64,000 nucleotides of DNA. Source: Sphaerolaimus hirsutus (lineage: Eukaryota > Nematoda > Chromadorea > Monhysterida > Sphaerolaimidae). Shown here one piece after another: positions 18,921 through 30,201 of this stretch (positions are counted from its first letter, which is position 1; each line of letters begins with the position of its first letter). The notes under the pieces are model-generated. The model searched no databases, had not been told where the DNA came from, and worked only from the letters and a program-made list of their open reading frames with translations. Made by a program: the position numbers and the translations under genes. The stretch lies in contig OZ038453.1 in the NCBI GenBank assembly GCA_964036195.1, forward strand, positions 26,895,598 through 26,959,597, read 5' to 3'.

Positions 18921-20621
18921 TTACTCTGTTTCATCTGGAATCTCCTCCAGACTCAATCCTGGATTAGTTTCTTTCAGGGCTGCCAGTACTGTTGGCAGGT
19001 CACTCTTAGCCACTGTCAGGTTGTATTCATCCACTTCAGAGTCAGATTCTGGCTCAGTGAATTCAGTGGCACACTCATGGCTGACCTGCTGGACCATTCT
19101 CGTGGCTTTGTGTTTAGTGGTCAGGTCGGAGCTCATGTCAGTGGCTTTGTCCAGATACTTATCTTTCTGGCGCCTGTCCATTTTGTCAGCATCACTGGAC
19201 TGTTTTGCTTTGTCCTTTTGTGCTTCCCTTGGCACAAATCGTGGAGAGCGCTCCTTGTAACCGAAGCGCTGGTCCCGAGGCCTATTGTTGTTGACCCTGT
19301 AATTATTTCCTGGTCTGGCAGGCATTTCTGGCTTTGGTGGCATCAGCCTTCCAGCAAAATTGACTTGTTGCACATTGCTGGGTACAGGGAAGCGCCATTG
19401 GTGTGCTGGTGTTTCATCCAGCTTCACACCATCCCCGTACGTGCCAAAGCTGTTTACCAGCGCGTTACTGGGCGCCCAGCCGAGACCAGAGCTTCTCATT
19501 CTGGTCGCACATTCCTCTAAGCGTTCCAGCATTGTCATTAGCAACTGGAAGTCACTTGGTGGCTCCAAGGATTGGAGTGATGCCAGAGCCATCAGCTCAT
19601 CTGACATGCTGCAGAATATCTTTTCTGCAGTTTTCTGTGTAATTTGCTCTGCAGGAGCATTTGGGTTCAATGCACGCACCATGCGATGCACATGGTCTGC
19701 ATACCTAGTGATCGGTAGATGCCCTTGTTTGGCAGCATCCAGTTCCCGCAACATTGCATTTCTTTTTGCAGGGCTATTGAACCTGCGTTCCATGGCTTGG
19801 CGCAGTTCATGCCAGCTGGTGCGCTGTGCTGGGGACAATTCCTCATAGCACTGCAGCGCTGGCCCTGTCAGGAATGGTGGCAGAAAGTCACACATTTCCT
19901 CTTCAGTCAGGGCCAAGGATTTTGACAGCGTGACAAAACCCTCCACAAAAATAGCCCAGGATTGATCTGGCTGGCCTGTGAACACATTCACCCTGCGTTG
20001 CAGGTTTCCAAGGCGCATTTTCCACATCATGGTGTTCACAACATTTTTTCTGGGATCTGCAGGCGCCCTTTGGCCACCAGTTGGCACATTGGCCTGTTGC
20101 CGTTCAAACTCCGCCCTTATTTGGGCGCGAATTTCACGTGCCAAGTTTGGGGTAGCCTGCTGTTGCCCATTGCCTGTGGGCAGGGCATCACTCACATCGA
20201 TTGGCTGGCCTTGCCCTGGCATGGTTACAGCATAAGTGGTTATGCCCTGCTGGCCATCACCATCTTGGTTTGGCGGCTGCTGTTGCATTTCCCTGACAAT
20301 GTCTTCAGCCGTTTCCTTGACTGCTTGTCCATTCACCTCCAACGCTTTCAGCAGCACATCTACTTTCATGTCTGCCATCACTTCTTGCAGTTCCTCTCTG
20401 ATTGAATCTGTCAATGGGAGTGTCTCAAGGAGCACCACCATTGAGTTGTATGACTCTTGCAGTGGTTTCAGATGTCTCTCCTTGTCCCTGTTTGCCTGAG
20501 TGATTAGTTTCACTGCCTCAGTCTCAGTATCTCCCTGTGAGCTGTTGGTGCCAGCCCGTGCCATTGCACCTGGCTGCTGGACAGCCAGTGCCCTCTGGGC
20601 ACTACCTGAATCTGCATACAT
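18921..20621 (-). CDS. gag: Gag capsid protein of the retroelement
   Basis: A 566-residue frame from ATG to stop. The capsid-like core lies at about 212-375 and carries the retrotransposon Gag pattern: FTG near 214-216, W222 with an aromatic/hydrophobic helix, FLTGPALQCY at 250-259, and a W-x4-R-x-AM-RF block at 270-281. The N-terminal 180 residues are Q/E-rich and probably helical. The tail (about 435-490) is basic, then acidic. There is no CCHC zinc knuckle, so RNA binding may rely on the basic tail. It is the first sense gene after the long leader, and it is not fused to protease, so Gag and Pol must be made from different messages or by an unusual bypass. Confidence 0.85.
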   Translation of the reverse strand: MYADSGSAQRALAVQQPGAMARAGTNSSQGDTETEAVKLITQANRDKERHLKPLQESYNSMVVLLETLPLTDSIREELQEVMADMKVDVLLKALEVNGQAVKETAEDIVREMQQQPPNQDGDGQQGITTYAVTMPGQGQPIDVSDALPTGNGQQQATPNLAREIRAQIRAEFERQQANVPTGGQRAPADPRKNVVNTMMWKMRLGNLQRRVNVFTGQPDQSWAIFVEGFVTLSKSLALTEEEMCDFLPPFLTGPALQCYEELSPAQRTSWHELRQAMERRFNSPAKRNAMLRELDAAKQGHLPITRYADHVHRMVRALNPNAPAEQITQKTAEKIFCSMSDELMALASLQSLEPPSDFQLLMTMLERLEECATRMRSSGLGWAPSNALVNSFGTYGDGVKLDETPAHQWRFPVPSNVQQVNFAGRLMPPKPEMPARPGNNYRVNNNRPRDQRFGYKERSPRFVPREAQKDKAKQSSDADKMDRRQKDKYLDKATDMSSDLTTKHKATRMVQQVSHECATEFTEPESDSEVDEYNLTVAKSDLPTVLAALKETNPGLSLEEIPDETE

Positions 20622-23600
20622 ATTAGTAGATTACTGGAAAGCGAGCTAAATTGAAATTATTTCACTAAGTATTATTGATTAAAAATGTGGGAGTTTTTGC
20701 AGTAAGTTATATAGTTTAAATAGAACATAAATAATTGGGATTGCAATTACGATTATGCATAAAAAGCAAGTGATATCTTTGCAAAACATATACCAAGTTT
20801 TGTATTTTTGTGACCAACTTGTTGTAGGGTCAGAAGACATCTTGGAGTGACCACAGATTTGTAATAAATTTGTTATTGAAGTGCGGGAAATTTGATAAAA
20901 TAGGAAATTGTTGGTTTAAATAGGTGTTTTTTTAGATATTTTAGTGCCTAAAATGTGAATATTTTGTATGAAATAAGTCAATTTATTACAATAATAAAAT
21001 TACAATGTTGCAAGCCTTACTAATATAAATGCATGCTAGCGCAAATATGAAATTTGTTGAAATTTTGCTGTAAGGTGAGTGCGAATTTATATAAAATTGA
21101 CATATGTAAGCCTTAAGCCAGTGCAAAATGTGATGAAATTTGTCTTAAATTACCTAAATTTATGAGAACGTGTTCCTATGTGAGCGCAAATTTGCATTGA
21201 ATTTAAATGAAAATGATGTGCTAAGTCCTAAGCAAGCATAAAAGTTGTGAAATTTGGGAAAATTATACCTAATGCAAGCATATATTTGAATAGAAATTGT
21301 ATAATGACCAGGCCAGTTTGGTGATTTTTTATTACCTAATGTGCTTAAGCAATCTATAGCAATCAATAGCAATCTCCATCGCATCCCCTCCCCCAAGGGA
21401 AATACCATGCCCCAGGGTATAAAGTAGAAAAAAAAAATGTACAAAAATTGGACATAAGGGGAATAAAATACCTAGGAGAGTAAGTATGCAGAGTGAGGGT
21501 GTAGGCAAGCAAATAGAGGATCAATAAATCAGTCAAATTAGGTCTCTAAATGAGTGGAAAAACCAACTTGGGTCTGGGTGTAATCTGGGTGAAAAGTGGT
21601 TGAGGGGGGAAGTTTTTGAGACCAAAACCAAAGGAAATCAAACGAAAATGCAACAAAACAAAACTACAAAATGAGAAAATCAATATAAAATATATAGAAA
21701 TCAAATCAAAAAAATAAATTTAAATAAAGTCACCTAAACCAGAATAAAAATTGAAGTGAAAAAAATCCCAATCCCGAAGTTCTAGATTTGAAGGTTTTTT
21801 TGAGAAAATTTGGAATTTTTGAATTTTGAGAAAAAGTTAGAGTTGAGTTAAATTTATTGAATATTTTACATCACTGGATGTTTAATTGTAGTGTAGTATC
21901 CTATTTAAACCATAAAAAGTGGTTTAACATGTTTTGTCAGAATGTATCCAAAACTTGATTTTCTCCCAAAAAGAAAAGTAATGCCCGGTCAAGCCAGAAC
22001 TCACTTGTTTCTGAAATCTTGGAAACTCTTCCACATGGGGCCTCCTTTGTTTGCCTTGGGTGTTCGAGGTGTTTATGGTGTGTTTGAGTGCTGTCCTAAC
22101 CACTTTTACTACTTTGAATATTTTTGAAAATATTTGTTTCCGCGCAGATTGTTCTCCGCCCAGTGAAAAATGGTTGGAAAATTTTGGATCCCAAAAGGTG
22201 CTGAAACGAACACAACAGGTTTGTGGGTGTAAGGTGTTTAATTTCGGGTGGTTTTTACTTGTGTTTTTGTTTGTTTTAGTGCTTTTGGCACTCTGCCAAG
22301 TTTGGCCGATTTTGAGAAAAATAGTCTTTTCCCCGGGGAATTTTGGTTTTGCTTATCCCTTCACAATTTTAACCCACTCACAGATCCTTGGACACTGGTT
22401 GTTGAGGCTCTCTGGCTAAAACTCCTGTTTTCTGGACTGGACTGGATTCCATTGCTTGGCTCTGCTGGACGATTTTGTGATTTTTGTTTCTCTTGTGGTT
22501 CTGCATTGAAATAAAAAGAATTATTTGTATCTACCTACCTTTTATATGTATGTCAACTGAAAAAGTTGACACATGCATATCTACACCTTTGCATTTATTT
22601 GTTGATTTGTTGCTTGAGCGCGGATGGAACGTTGAAGGAGGGTTGGTTTTTTCTTTTGTAGTCAGAGTCAAATTTGAACAAAAAGCTGAAGTTTTAATGC
22701 CTAACTTTGTTATCTAAGAGTGTGTGAGAATAACTTATTCATTTTTGAGGGGTTTTATTCCCAAAAGAACACATGCTTTCAAAACTCACCCTAAAATCGG
22801 CATTATTCTAAGGTTTTTGTTTAAAACTAAAGTTTTTACACAATGCTATTGCATTTGGTTAGTATTTGAAAGCTGTGGGAGTTGACACAAGCTTTCATGT
22901 GTGTGTACCCAATTTCTTACCCATCCTCTCGGGTTAGAGTTGCCAGAAGCTCTCTGTGGCCTTTACTAGCTTGTATAGGGCTACTGGGTCCTGCCTATTG
23001 GCCTTTCACAAGGTGCTAGGGGGTCGACCCTTTAGTTGTGAGTCAATTAAGGTTAATCCAGCAGAGTGTGGCTTGGTAGTAATAGCTTAGAGAGGGTGGT
23101 CAGAAATAGCTACACATACATTTTTAAACTTTTAATTGAGCATTGTGTTAAAAGCTTTGGGTTTGATTCTGAGTAGTTTTTGAAGCTGATTGGAACGTTG
23201 GTTACACACTGGTTGGTTTCCTTTTCTTTGAGTTTGTTTTGTGGGTCTCAAAAGGGGTGTGCACCTCCCCTCTCGCGATTTTTTTTTTCTGGGACCCTGA
23301 GTATCAAGGTGATCCGATAGAATTAATCCTTGGGTTTTTAGGTTTAAAATGAGTGGTTAAGTGTCCCTATAGGACTTACGGTTTTAAAGTTATCGTTAAT
23401 TGGAGTTTTAATGTTTTGTCAGTTTTTTAGAAAAGTGCGAGTTGCGTTAAAGTTCGCTAAAAGTTCACGTTTAAAATATCGTTTGGCATTTACCCAGTTT
23501 TAGTTGAATTTTATTTATGGGGGGTTAATTCAAGCATTCCTTATTTACACAGTTCAAATTTGTTAGAATGTGGTGCCAGATAAGCTGGCTTCAAATTGGG

Positions 23601-24140
23601 GAAATATGTTACAGATATGTTTAAGATGGGGGGGTCCCAACTTTTAGAATCTTGTCAATCTATTTGACTGGGTTGAAGCTGCATTTCTTATCGCAAATAA
23701 AGTGTGAAATAAACAGATGTGAATCCTTTAAGGCACTGTAAAATGTGTTGACAAATCTGTGCTTATTATGGGTGAATCACATTATCGATAAGAATGTCCT
23801 TGCTAAATGTGTAACAGTTTAACGAAATTGGAGCTTTGTAAATGCTTCATTGACTGTGTTTTTAATTCAATAAATTTCTGAAAGTTGAAAGTTTTTGAGA
23901 TGATTTTGAAAGTTGTTTTGGTGAGTTGAACAGTTTGAAATCGTTTTGAGAATACTTTTGAAAAACTTATAAAATGTAAAATAAAATGTCTGTAAAATGT
24001 GTAGATTTCTTCAAGAATCAAAATATCTAAATAGAAATCGAATATATTTATTTCAAGATTACCTAGTTTCCTAAAACTGTTCATATTTAAAAATCGCCCC
24101 CCCATGCTGAAACTTATCTTGTATCCAATTCCATATCCAG
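20622..24140. other. Long non-coding leader of the retroelement
   Basis: No sense-strand gene is seen. The plus strand 21900-22700 has scattered short frames without clear codon signal. The first exon and promoter of the antisense cargo gene at 24141 should lie here but could not be placed. A+T-rich, with no internal tandem repeat. Confidence 0.4.
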
Positions 24141-26600
24141 GTTCTGCTGTGCAGTATCCATCTGGCTGGGTCGGGTTTTCTGGGCGGCCTGTGCAGTTTG
24201 GACCGGGCTGATTTGGTCCTAAGGTGTAATGGCACTCGCGAGCAGTTGCAGCAGGCTGCCAAAGTCCCCTGGGCGCGCCACATCCCTGGTGGTCCATTCC
24301 TGGTGCTCTGGCATGGTGACCATTGTCCACCCCTGTTTGAGCTGAATCGCTTTGGGAAGATTACCATGTGTCATGAAGTGAGCATGGGGTGTTTTTGATG
24401 TAAAATTGGGGTTGGAATGTGAATTTTACTGGTAAAAAAGGTTATTTTGAGAAAGTAAATTGAATTTGTGGGGGGTGGTAAATATTTTCTTGGAAATGGA
24501 AATGCAAAGAAATATCTGACAGTTTTTACCCCCCTTTTTACAGGATTTCGGCCCAGTGGTGTCCACTTCCAGGCCTTTGTCCACTACCACCTGGCAGAAA
24601 ACCGAGTTGGTTGGATTTCGGGATTTGAGTATTTTGTTTGTTACTTGAGTTTTAAAGTGTGATTTTTGAAATTGAGTTTACCTGGAGTTTACCTGGGTAT
24701 TCACTGGTTAATGCTCAATCTTTCCATGACTTACCACTGTTCTAGGCCTTCAACTGCGGTGACTGTTGGCAACCTGCCAACTGCGGTGGCACCTGGGACT
24801 AGATCCAGCGAGTTGGTCGAGTTGGGCGTTGGGCCCAGGTGAGTGGTGTGGTACAGTGTTTTGGGATTTTTTTTAGTTAGTTCTTGTTATTGGTTTGTGT
24901 GGTTTGGTTGACAGTGGGTTGTGTAGGTTATGTGTTTTGTAAATTTACCTGGTTCACCATTTTCTGTAGAAATGGCATACCTGGGTGTAGTCTTCCTTTC
25001 CTTTTTGTAGGTTGACTACTGAGAGGGCTGCGTCCTCCACCATCCTGGCACAGGACCTGTTTGATTGGATTCGCGTGACCCTGACTGAAAAGTGGGTTAT
25101 AATTTTGGGTTATTTGTCATGTTTTAAATGAAATGGATGTGTTTCAAAGCATTAATTTATTAAATATATAACCTAAATTTTATTTTTTGTTTGTTATAGT
25201 TTGGCGCCAACCAAAGCTGAGGTGGCTGTTCCCAGTCCACCTACCAGCAGCACCACTGTGGCCACAACTACTCCGGTTTTCTTGAAGTGAGTATTTTATT
25301 TAGGATATTTTTGGGTAAATATTAGATGTTTTTGTTGTGGTTTATGTTGGTTGGTTAGTTGTCAGTGGGTTGAATTCACTACAGCCTTACCGTTTTCACT
25401 CACCTCAGGTGTAGAATTCTTACCCTTGACAATTCACAATGGAATAAGTTACATAAGTTAATTACGATTTTTATTATGCAGGGTGCAGATTTTCTGCCAT
25501 GGACTGTGTGCTGGGCAGGTGGCTGAAGTTGCTGTGGAGCCTGACATGAAGGTCAGGGTGCTGCACAATGTGGCTGTTCATCACTTCGGCCTGGGCGTGG
25601 AACCTGTCAGCTTGATGGACAGCCAGCACCGCTATTTGGCACAGCATCGAACCCTCCAATATTATGGCATTCAGACTGGGGACAAATTGATTGCTTATGG
25701 TGAGTATGAGTTCAGTTGGGGTTGTGGTTAAAAATGGTTGATCTATAGTTACCTATTTTGAGTGCTATTTTGTTGATTGCAGTGAGGCAGTCCACAACCA
25801 CCACAACAACAATGGCCAGCAGCAGCACAGATGCCAGCAAACCTACCACTCTGGTTACTACATCCACACCTTTGATCACCAGCTCGCTCCTGCCATCCAC
25901 CACCACTTTGGGCAGTGAAACAACTGCCTTGCTGCCCACTGTCTCTGGCACCACTTCTGGCAGTCCATCTGGTGGCGATTCTGATGAGTCTTATGATGTA
26001 AGTGGTGTTGTTGGTTTTTAGTGTGTGTTGTGCATTTTGGGTTAGCTGAGTGATCAAATGTTATGTGTCACAGGTGTTTGCCGTACTGGTGGTGGGTTTC
26101 TCGATCCTGGGCGCAGTCATTGGCCTGATGGTGACTGCTTGGTCGCTGTTTGGCATTTACCAGAAGGTGCAATCTCACCTGAACCAGTCCAGTGACATCA
26201 GCTTGCACTCCCAAGAACTGGCTGTGGCTGACGTGCCAAGTGCCACTGGTGAAGAAAGTGCTAATCCCGAGGGTGAGAAATATTAAATTTATCATTTTTA
26301 GTTAGGTTTAGGTAGTGTTAAGGTATTTTAAAGTTGATATTATTTTTGTTTTTAGATTGCCAGTCGATGGCCAGCTACAGATCCGCCCTGGACGGAATGC
26401 AGATCACCAATGAGACTGTGGAGATGTTCATTGGCATGCCCACACAACCCTCGTGAGTGAAAATTAGTGTTTTATTTATCAAATTGTTTTGTAGTTATGT
26501 TACCTGTGAAATTTGTTATTTTACCTTTGCTTTTTTATTTTTTTCCAGCTCTTCACCTGCCTACTTGGTCGACTGCGGGGTCTTGGTGTCCGAAGTGTGA
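24141..26600 (+). CDS. Antisense cargo gene 1: mucin-like membrane protein with ubiquitin-fold domain
   Basis: Ten exons can be joined with GT-AG borders and an unbroken frame of 1,335 nt: 24141-24377, 24573-24628, 24746-24838, 25011-25091, 25200-25286, 25482-25699, 25783-25997, 26074-26272, 26356-26452, 26549-26600 (TGA). Most early introns are phase 2. Exons 3-5 and 7 encode Ser/Thr/Pro-rich, mucin-like linkers. Exon 6 encodes a ubiquitin-like fold: VQIF strand, helix, then L-x16-LQYYGIQTGDKLIAY, aligning with the ubiquitin pattern L-x-DYNI-x-x-x-x-L. Exon 8 gives one membrane helix and a short cytoplasmic tail continues to exon 10. Polyadenylation signals AATAAA lie near 26953 and 26971. 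The gene runs opposite to the retroelement genes, so its introns survive in the element's RNA. The start codon is not found (upstream exon missing), and the exon 1/2 junction is the least certain. Likely host-derived. Confidence 0.72.
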
Positions 26601-27137
26601 GAGAGTATGGAGTGATTTGGAGTAAACTGTGTAAAATGTGTTTTTGTAAATTGTAAAATTTCAGGGCATTGAAGTTAGGAGTAGAGTTAGGTTTATTTTC
26701 TTTGGAGACAAGTTTAGTGAAGTCAGTGAAGCTTTATATTTTTTGTGGTAAAATGTAAAATGTTTATGTGAAGTGATTTAATTTTAGTAAAATGTGTAAA
26801 GTAGCCTGTGTTTTTAATTGTTTGGTTTAGAATTTTTTGTGTTGGTTTAGTTTTTAAAGCGGAAAAGATTGAGTGGTGAAGTGTAAAATGTGAAATTTTG
26901 TCTTAAGTGATTGCTAGTTTTGAATGTTTAGAATGTCTATTGGGTTAGTTAAAATAAATTGCAAATGTCAAATAAATGAGTATATAATAAATACTATGAA
27001 TTTGGTAGACACCTGACTGACACATACAGTCTTACTGCAATTTTATCAGTTTTTGTATTTAGTGGTTACCTTGATGCCTGGTTATCAGTTCTGCAACATG
27101 GCTGGCCGCCTGCCCCTCATCCCTGGCATTTCTGCTG
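26601..27137. other. Spacer between the two antisense cargo genes
   Basis: Contains the 3' UTR and AATAAA signals of cargo gene 1. A short frame upstream of 27138 stays open to about 27070, after a possible acceptor ending TTATCAG at 27092, so cargo gene 2 might have a further 5' exon here. Confidence 0.45.
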
Positions 27138-27709
27138 ATGCTTCCCGCTACCGGAAAACGACTGGAGGTTGGCAGTGGCACTCCAGACACAAGTCCAGCT
27201 GGTGGCTGGTGGGGCGCTGTTGATGGGGCTGTATGGGTATTTACCCTGGCCATTTGCTACTGGTTAGTGTTTTCTAGTGGGTGTCACTCAGTGCAAAGTA
27301 AGTCAGTATTTAGTGGGAAACATGTGCATTTTCAGCGTCCACCTGCCATGACTGTGTGGTGATGCCCAACTGGCGCCAGCATCCAGACAGCTTGCCCTGC
27401 GGCCAGTGCACTGGGCACTACTGCATCAAGATTGACACTATGCTCGGCAGTGGGTTTCAATTGTCACTTACCATTTCCTGTGGCATTTCTACTATGTATT
27501 TCCATCTTTCAGCCGCGCTGTCCACCCAGAAGACCTGCGGTTTTGGCGCCATGCCGCTGGAGGATACCTGTGAGACTCGCGAGTGGGAGTCTGGCATTTT
27601 CCAGCACCATTGCTATTGCACTGGCGACCTGTGCAATTCCGGCCAGATCGTGAAAGTGCACTTCATGTTGGCGCTGGTGGTCATGTTGGGCATGATTTTG
27701 TGGATTTAA
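27138..27709 (+). CDS. Antisense cargo gene 2: Ly6/uPAR-type three-finger protein, GPI-anchor-like tail
   Basis: Three exons with GT-AG borders, all introns phase 1: 27138-27297 (donor AAA|GTAAGT), 27336-27449, 27513-27709 (TAA). The joined product is 156 residues. Exon 1 encodes a hydrophobic, signal-like segment (WVFTLAICYWLVF). Exons 2-3 encode a cysteine-rich domain starting STCHDC and ending with the Ly6 signature C-Y-C-T-G-D-L-C-N. The last 20 residues are hydrophobic and end the protein, as in GPI-anchored members. Ly6 proteins are small extracellular modules; some block complement or modulate receptors, but no specific role can be assigned. An alternative start upstream of 27138 is possible. 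Like gene 1 it is antisense to gag-pol and keeps its introns. Confidence 0.75.
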
Positions 27710-29220
27710 GTTGGGTGTAAATTGTAAATAAGTGCATTTAAAGCTTGGCAATCTCACTTTTCATCTATCTCACTCTGTGTTTGGTTATTTACATTTTTAA
27801 CATTTAGAGGACATTTTTGTATTTGAGAATTTTCCAGTTTGAGGCACCATGCAGTGGCATGATTTCTCTTGTTTAGTGATTAGTGATTTGCTAGTTACAT
27901 GTATATTTTGTAATTCTAAAGCATTTGTGTTATGCAGCGCGTAACAGTAAAGTAAATTGAATTAGAAAAAACGCGTTAACTGTCATACCTTTGCCATGCT
28001 TGGCATTCATACAAAAAGCAACAACTTTGCAGTGTTAGTCCCAACACACTACATCAACTAGACAGCAGTTAGGAATGGCCGTAATTCCTGACCCTCCTGC
28101 TGGCCTGCTGTCAGGTGGCCACAGGAACCCATCCTGGGTGTGGGCATTTTACATACACCATCAACGGTTTGCGGCACAACGGTTTGAGCAGGTGTCAACC
28201 ACAGCGGATGCACTTGTTGTTGGACTGTGGTACACGCCTCTTCCATGTCGGCGGCATGGGGGGGACAGCTTCATCAATGGGGCCCTGGCAGTGCATCTGC
28301 CACTAGCGCTGGGTGATGCATGCAGGCAAATTCTGCAACCTAGGGACATTTGGATTGCAGGTGTGCACTCCAACATGAGGCTGTAATAGGCACACCCCAT
28401 TACCTTGGGTATCACAGCCCTGTTTGCTGAATGTTAGCATTGTGCTGTCCGGTGCTGTCTAGTGACTTCCCACCAGACATTTCTATCACTAATTAGTTAT
28501 AAATACAATGTTAGAATTTCTTACTCGCGGTTAAATGTTGCGCGCAAAATACGATTTTTCAGCATCAATGTAAATACATAATAGATTTTACTACAAGTAA
28601 AAACAAGTTTTCAGTTGCATGAACAGCGTGTGAAATAAAACTGTTTTACTCTAAAGTGTGCATGCAATATTTGATTCACTATGCGGAAATAAAATGGTTC
28701 TACATGTGTAAACATACCTAAATATCTAAATCGGAATTCAGAATGAAAAGTTCCACTCACTTCTTTCCTGGCATCATATTTAGTAGGTCGATGACTGGTG
28801 TTGATCAGGCACTGGTCCTCATCCTTCCAAGGTTTGAGACAGGAAATAATGATTCTGTGAAGCTTCTATTTATTAATTACTGTTTTTTGTATTTTATTTT
28901 TGTCATTGAACAAGTCTTGTTTACTTAATTTTTTGTTTGACTTAATCAATTAATTAACTTAATTTAAGTATTGAGCAAAAGTGTTTTAACCAAAACGGAA
29001 TTCTGAAAAACAGAATTTTGTAAAGTATATAATTGAACTGCAAACTAAAGGGAGACATACCTTCACTTACCTTTTGTTTGAGCAGTTTTTATTTTCTCTG
29101 TCTTTACTTACCTGTATTGTAGCCATTACGATTTTGCATTGCCAGAAATTACAATGGAAAATATATCATTTTTGGACTTTAATACTACAGAGAAATGGGG
29201 TTCCAACGGTTGTGGAACGA
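27710..29220. other. Retroelement 5' untranslated region, no clear gene
   Basis: A GC-richer patch at 28075-28390 has short open frames on both strands (up to 103 codons) but no recognisable domain. I could not decide whether it is a cargo exon, a remnant or structured leader RNA. The remainder is A+T-rich, and retroviral packaging signals would be expected here on general grounds. Confidence 0.35.
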
Positions 29221-29240
29221 GGTGTTAATCGAGGGAGCCA
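29221..29240 (-). promoter_or_regulatory. Candidate tRNA primer-binding site
   Basis: Three bases inside the 5' LTR the sense strand reads TGGCTCCCTCGATTAACACC. TGGCTCCC would pair with the eight 3'-terminal bases of an animal tRNA-Asp (ending GGGAGCCA); the rest does not match well. The position is right for a minus-strand primer. Confidence 0.5.
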
Positions 29241-29243
29241 TAA

Positions 29244-30003
29244 TTTAAAGTACCTACCTAGGGTAGAAGTGCCAACTTCCCAACCCTAGTCTATTTTGAA
29301 AAAGAGATTTAATTTAGATGGTTTAATTAGGTATAAGCATAAAGTTTTGACTGCGGTATTTTAATTACTTCTGGTATTTGTGATTAGTTGTTAAGTTAAG
29401 TTGTATTACTGAGTCGAAATTGTTTAAAGAACCAACAATTTTATGTAGCAAATCATGAACGAATCCACCAAAGAAAGGCAGTCAAATTGGATGTGAGAAG
29501 TGACATTTCGGACATCATGAGCGGTGGCTCAAATGTCCAGGTTGTGAGTCCTTTGCAGCTTCATTTCCATCTACAGGCCTGGTCTTTTGGTAATTACCTT
29601 TTTATCTCATCGATGTATTTCTTATTCCAAAAGCAAAACTCCAAGTGACTGCCGTTGTCTGGTAGTCGGCGCAATTAAGTAAAAACCTATTCACATGCAG
29701 TATTGCCGAGTATACTGCTGGTGATTACAAAGGTTTTGTGGGCGCGCACGTCTTCAAAATGCCATAACACTCAATCATGTGGAGCGAAAAAGCGTCTCTA
29801 AATACTAAATATAATGAGACTATCTCCTAGTTTGCGACAAAAGTCTACTGTTTGTGTAATGGTAATGACGTAGATTATAATTAAGAAATTCCTATCTTAT
29901 ATTTGCTACTTATAGATAGTGTTTGTGAACTAGTGTTGGGAAAATTAAATAAAATGAAAATTTTAGGGTGTTTGCACTTGTTCAGTGCGCCTATACCCTT
30001 ACA
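29244..30003 (-). repeat. 5' LTR (760 bp)
   Basis: Same length as the copy at 6641-7400 with one mismatch seen. It precedes the element's genes in the sense direction. Promoter and polyadenylation signals should lie inside but were not assigned. Confidence 0.93.
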
Positions 30004-30008
30004 CTTTG

Positions 30009-30126
30009 AAAGTGTACGCGTACAAGTGCGTACGGTATTTTTTTGAAAATTATATGTAATTGTATTTACCGCGTACTCGCGTACGCGTATTTTTCGAGTA
30101 AACGTACGTACCTTTTAACAACTCTG
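30009..30126 (+). mobile_element. hAT-type MITE, right part (interrupted)
   Basis: Continues the element that begins at 6153. Together with it the sequence matches the intact copy 57764-58363. Ends AACAACTCTG, followed by ATAAATTG. Confidence 0.85.
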
Positions 30127-30201
30127 ATAAATTGATACTTCTAGATTACATTCTAAAATGTTTGCCCTATCAAACCAATGCCTTGATAATAAAACCAATG
30201 C

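Larger units (their letters stand above)
6641..30003 (-). mobile_element. Intact 23.4-kb LTR retroelement with helicase, glycoprotein and antisense cargo
   Basis: Two 760-bp direct repeats bound the unit and differ at one position that I could find. The sequence CTTTG precedes the left repeat and follows the right repeat. The sister hAT MITE shows the uninterrupted target at 58241-58245, so the whole 23,363 bp moved as one unit. On the minus strand the order is 5' LTR, candidate primer site, about 8.6 kb leader with antisense cargo, gag, helicase, glycoprotein-PR-PR-RT-RH-IN-dUTPase-like, polypurine-like tract, 3' LTR. The RT/RNase H/integrase order and integrase C-terminal module are of Ty3/gypsy (Metaviridae) type. 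Near-identical LTRs and open frames mean a very recent insertion that may still be active. I know of no described element with this set of genes, but that needs a database search. Confidence 0.93.

Noticed and set aside
23803..24367. Minus-strand frames of 175 and 98 codons over the first cargo exon
   Set aside because: The plus-strand frame joins in phase with nine further exons; the minus-strand frames have no partner or motif.
6641..30003. Interpretation of the 23-kb unit as two separate elements or host genes flanked by unrelated LTRs
   Set aside because: The LTRs are almost identical, the target duplication is exact and a sister MITE shows the uninterrupted target, so a single insertion explains the data best.
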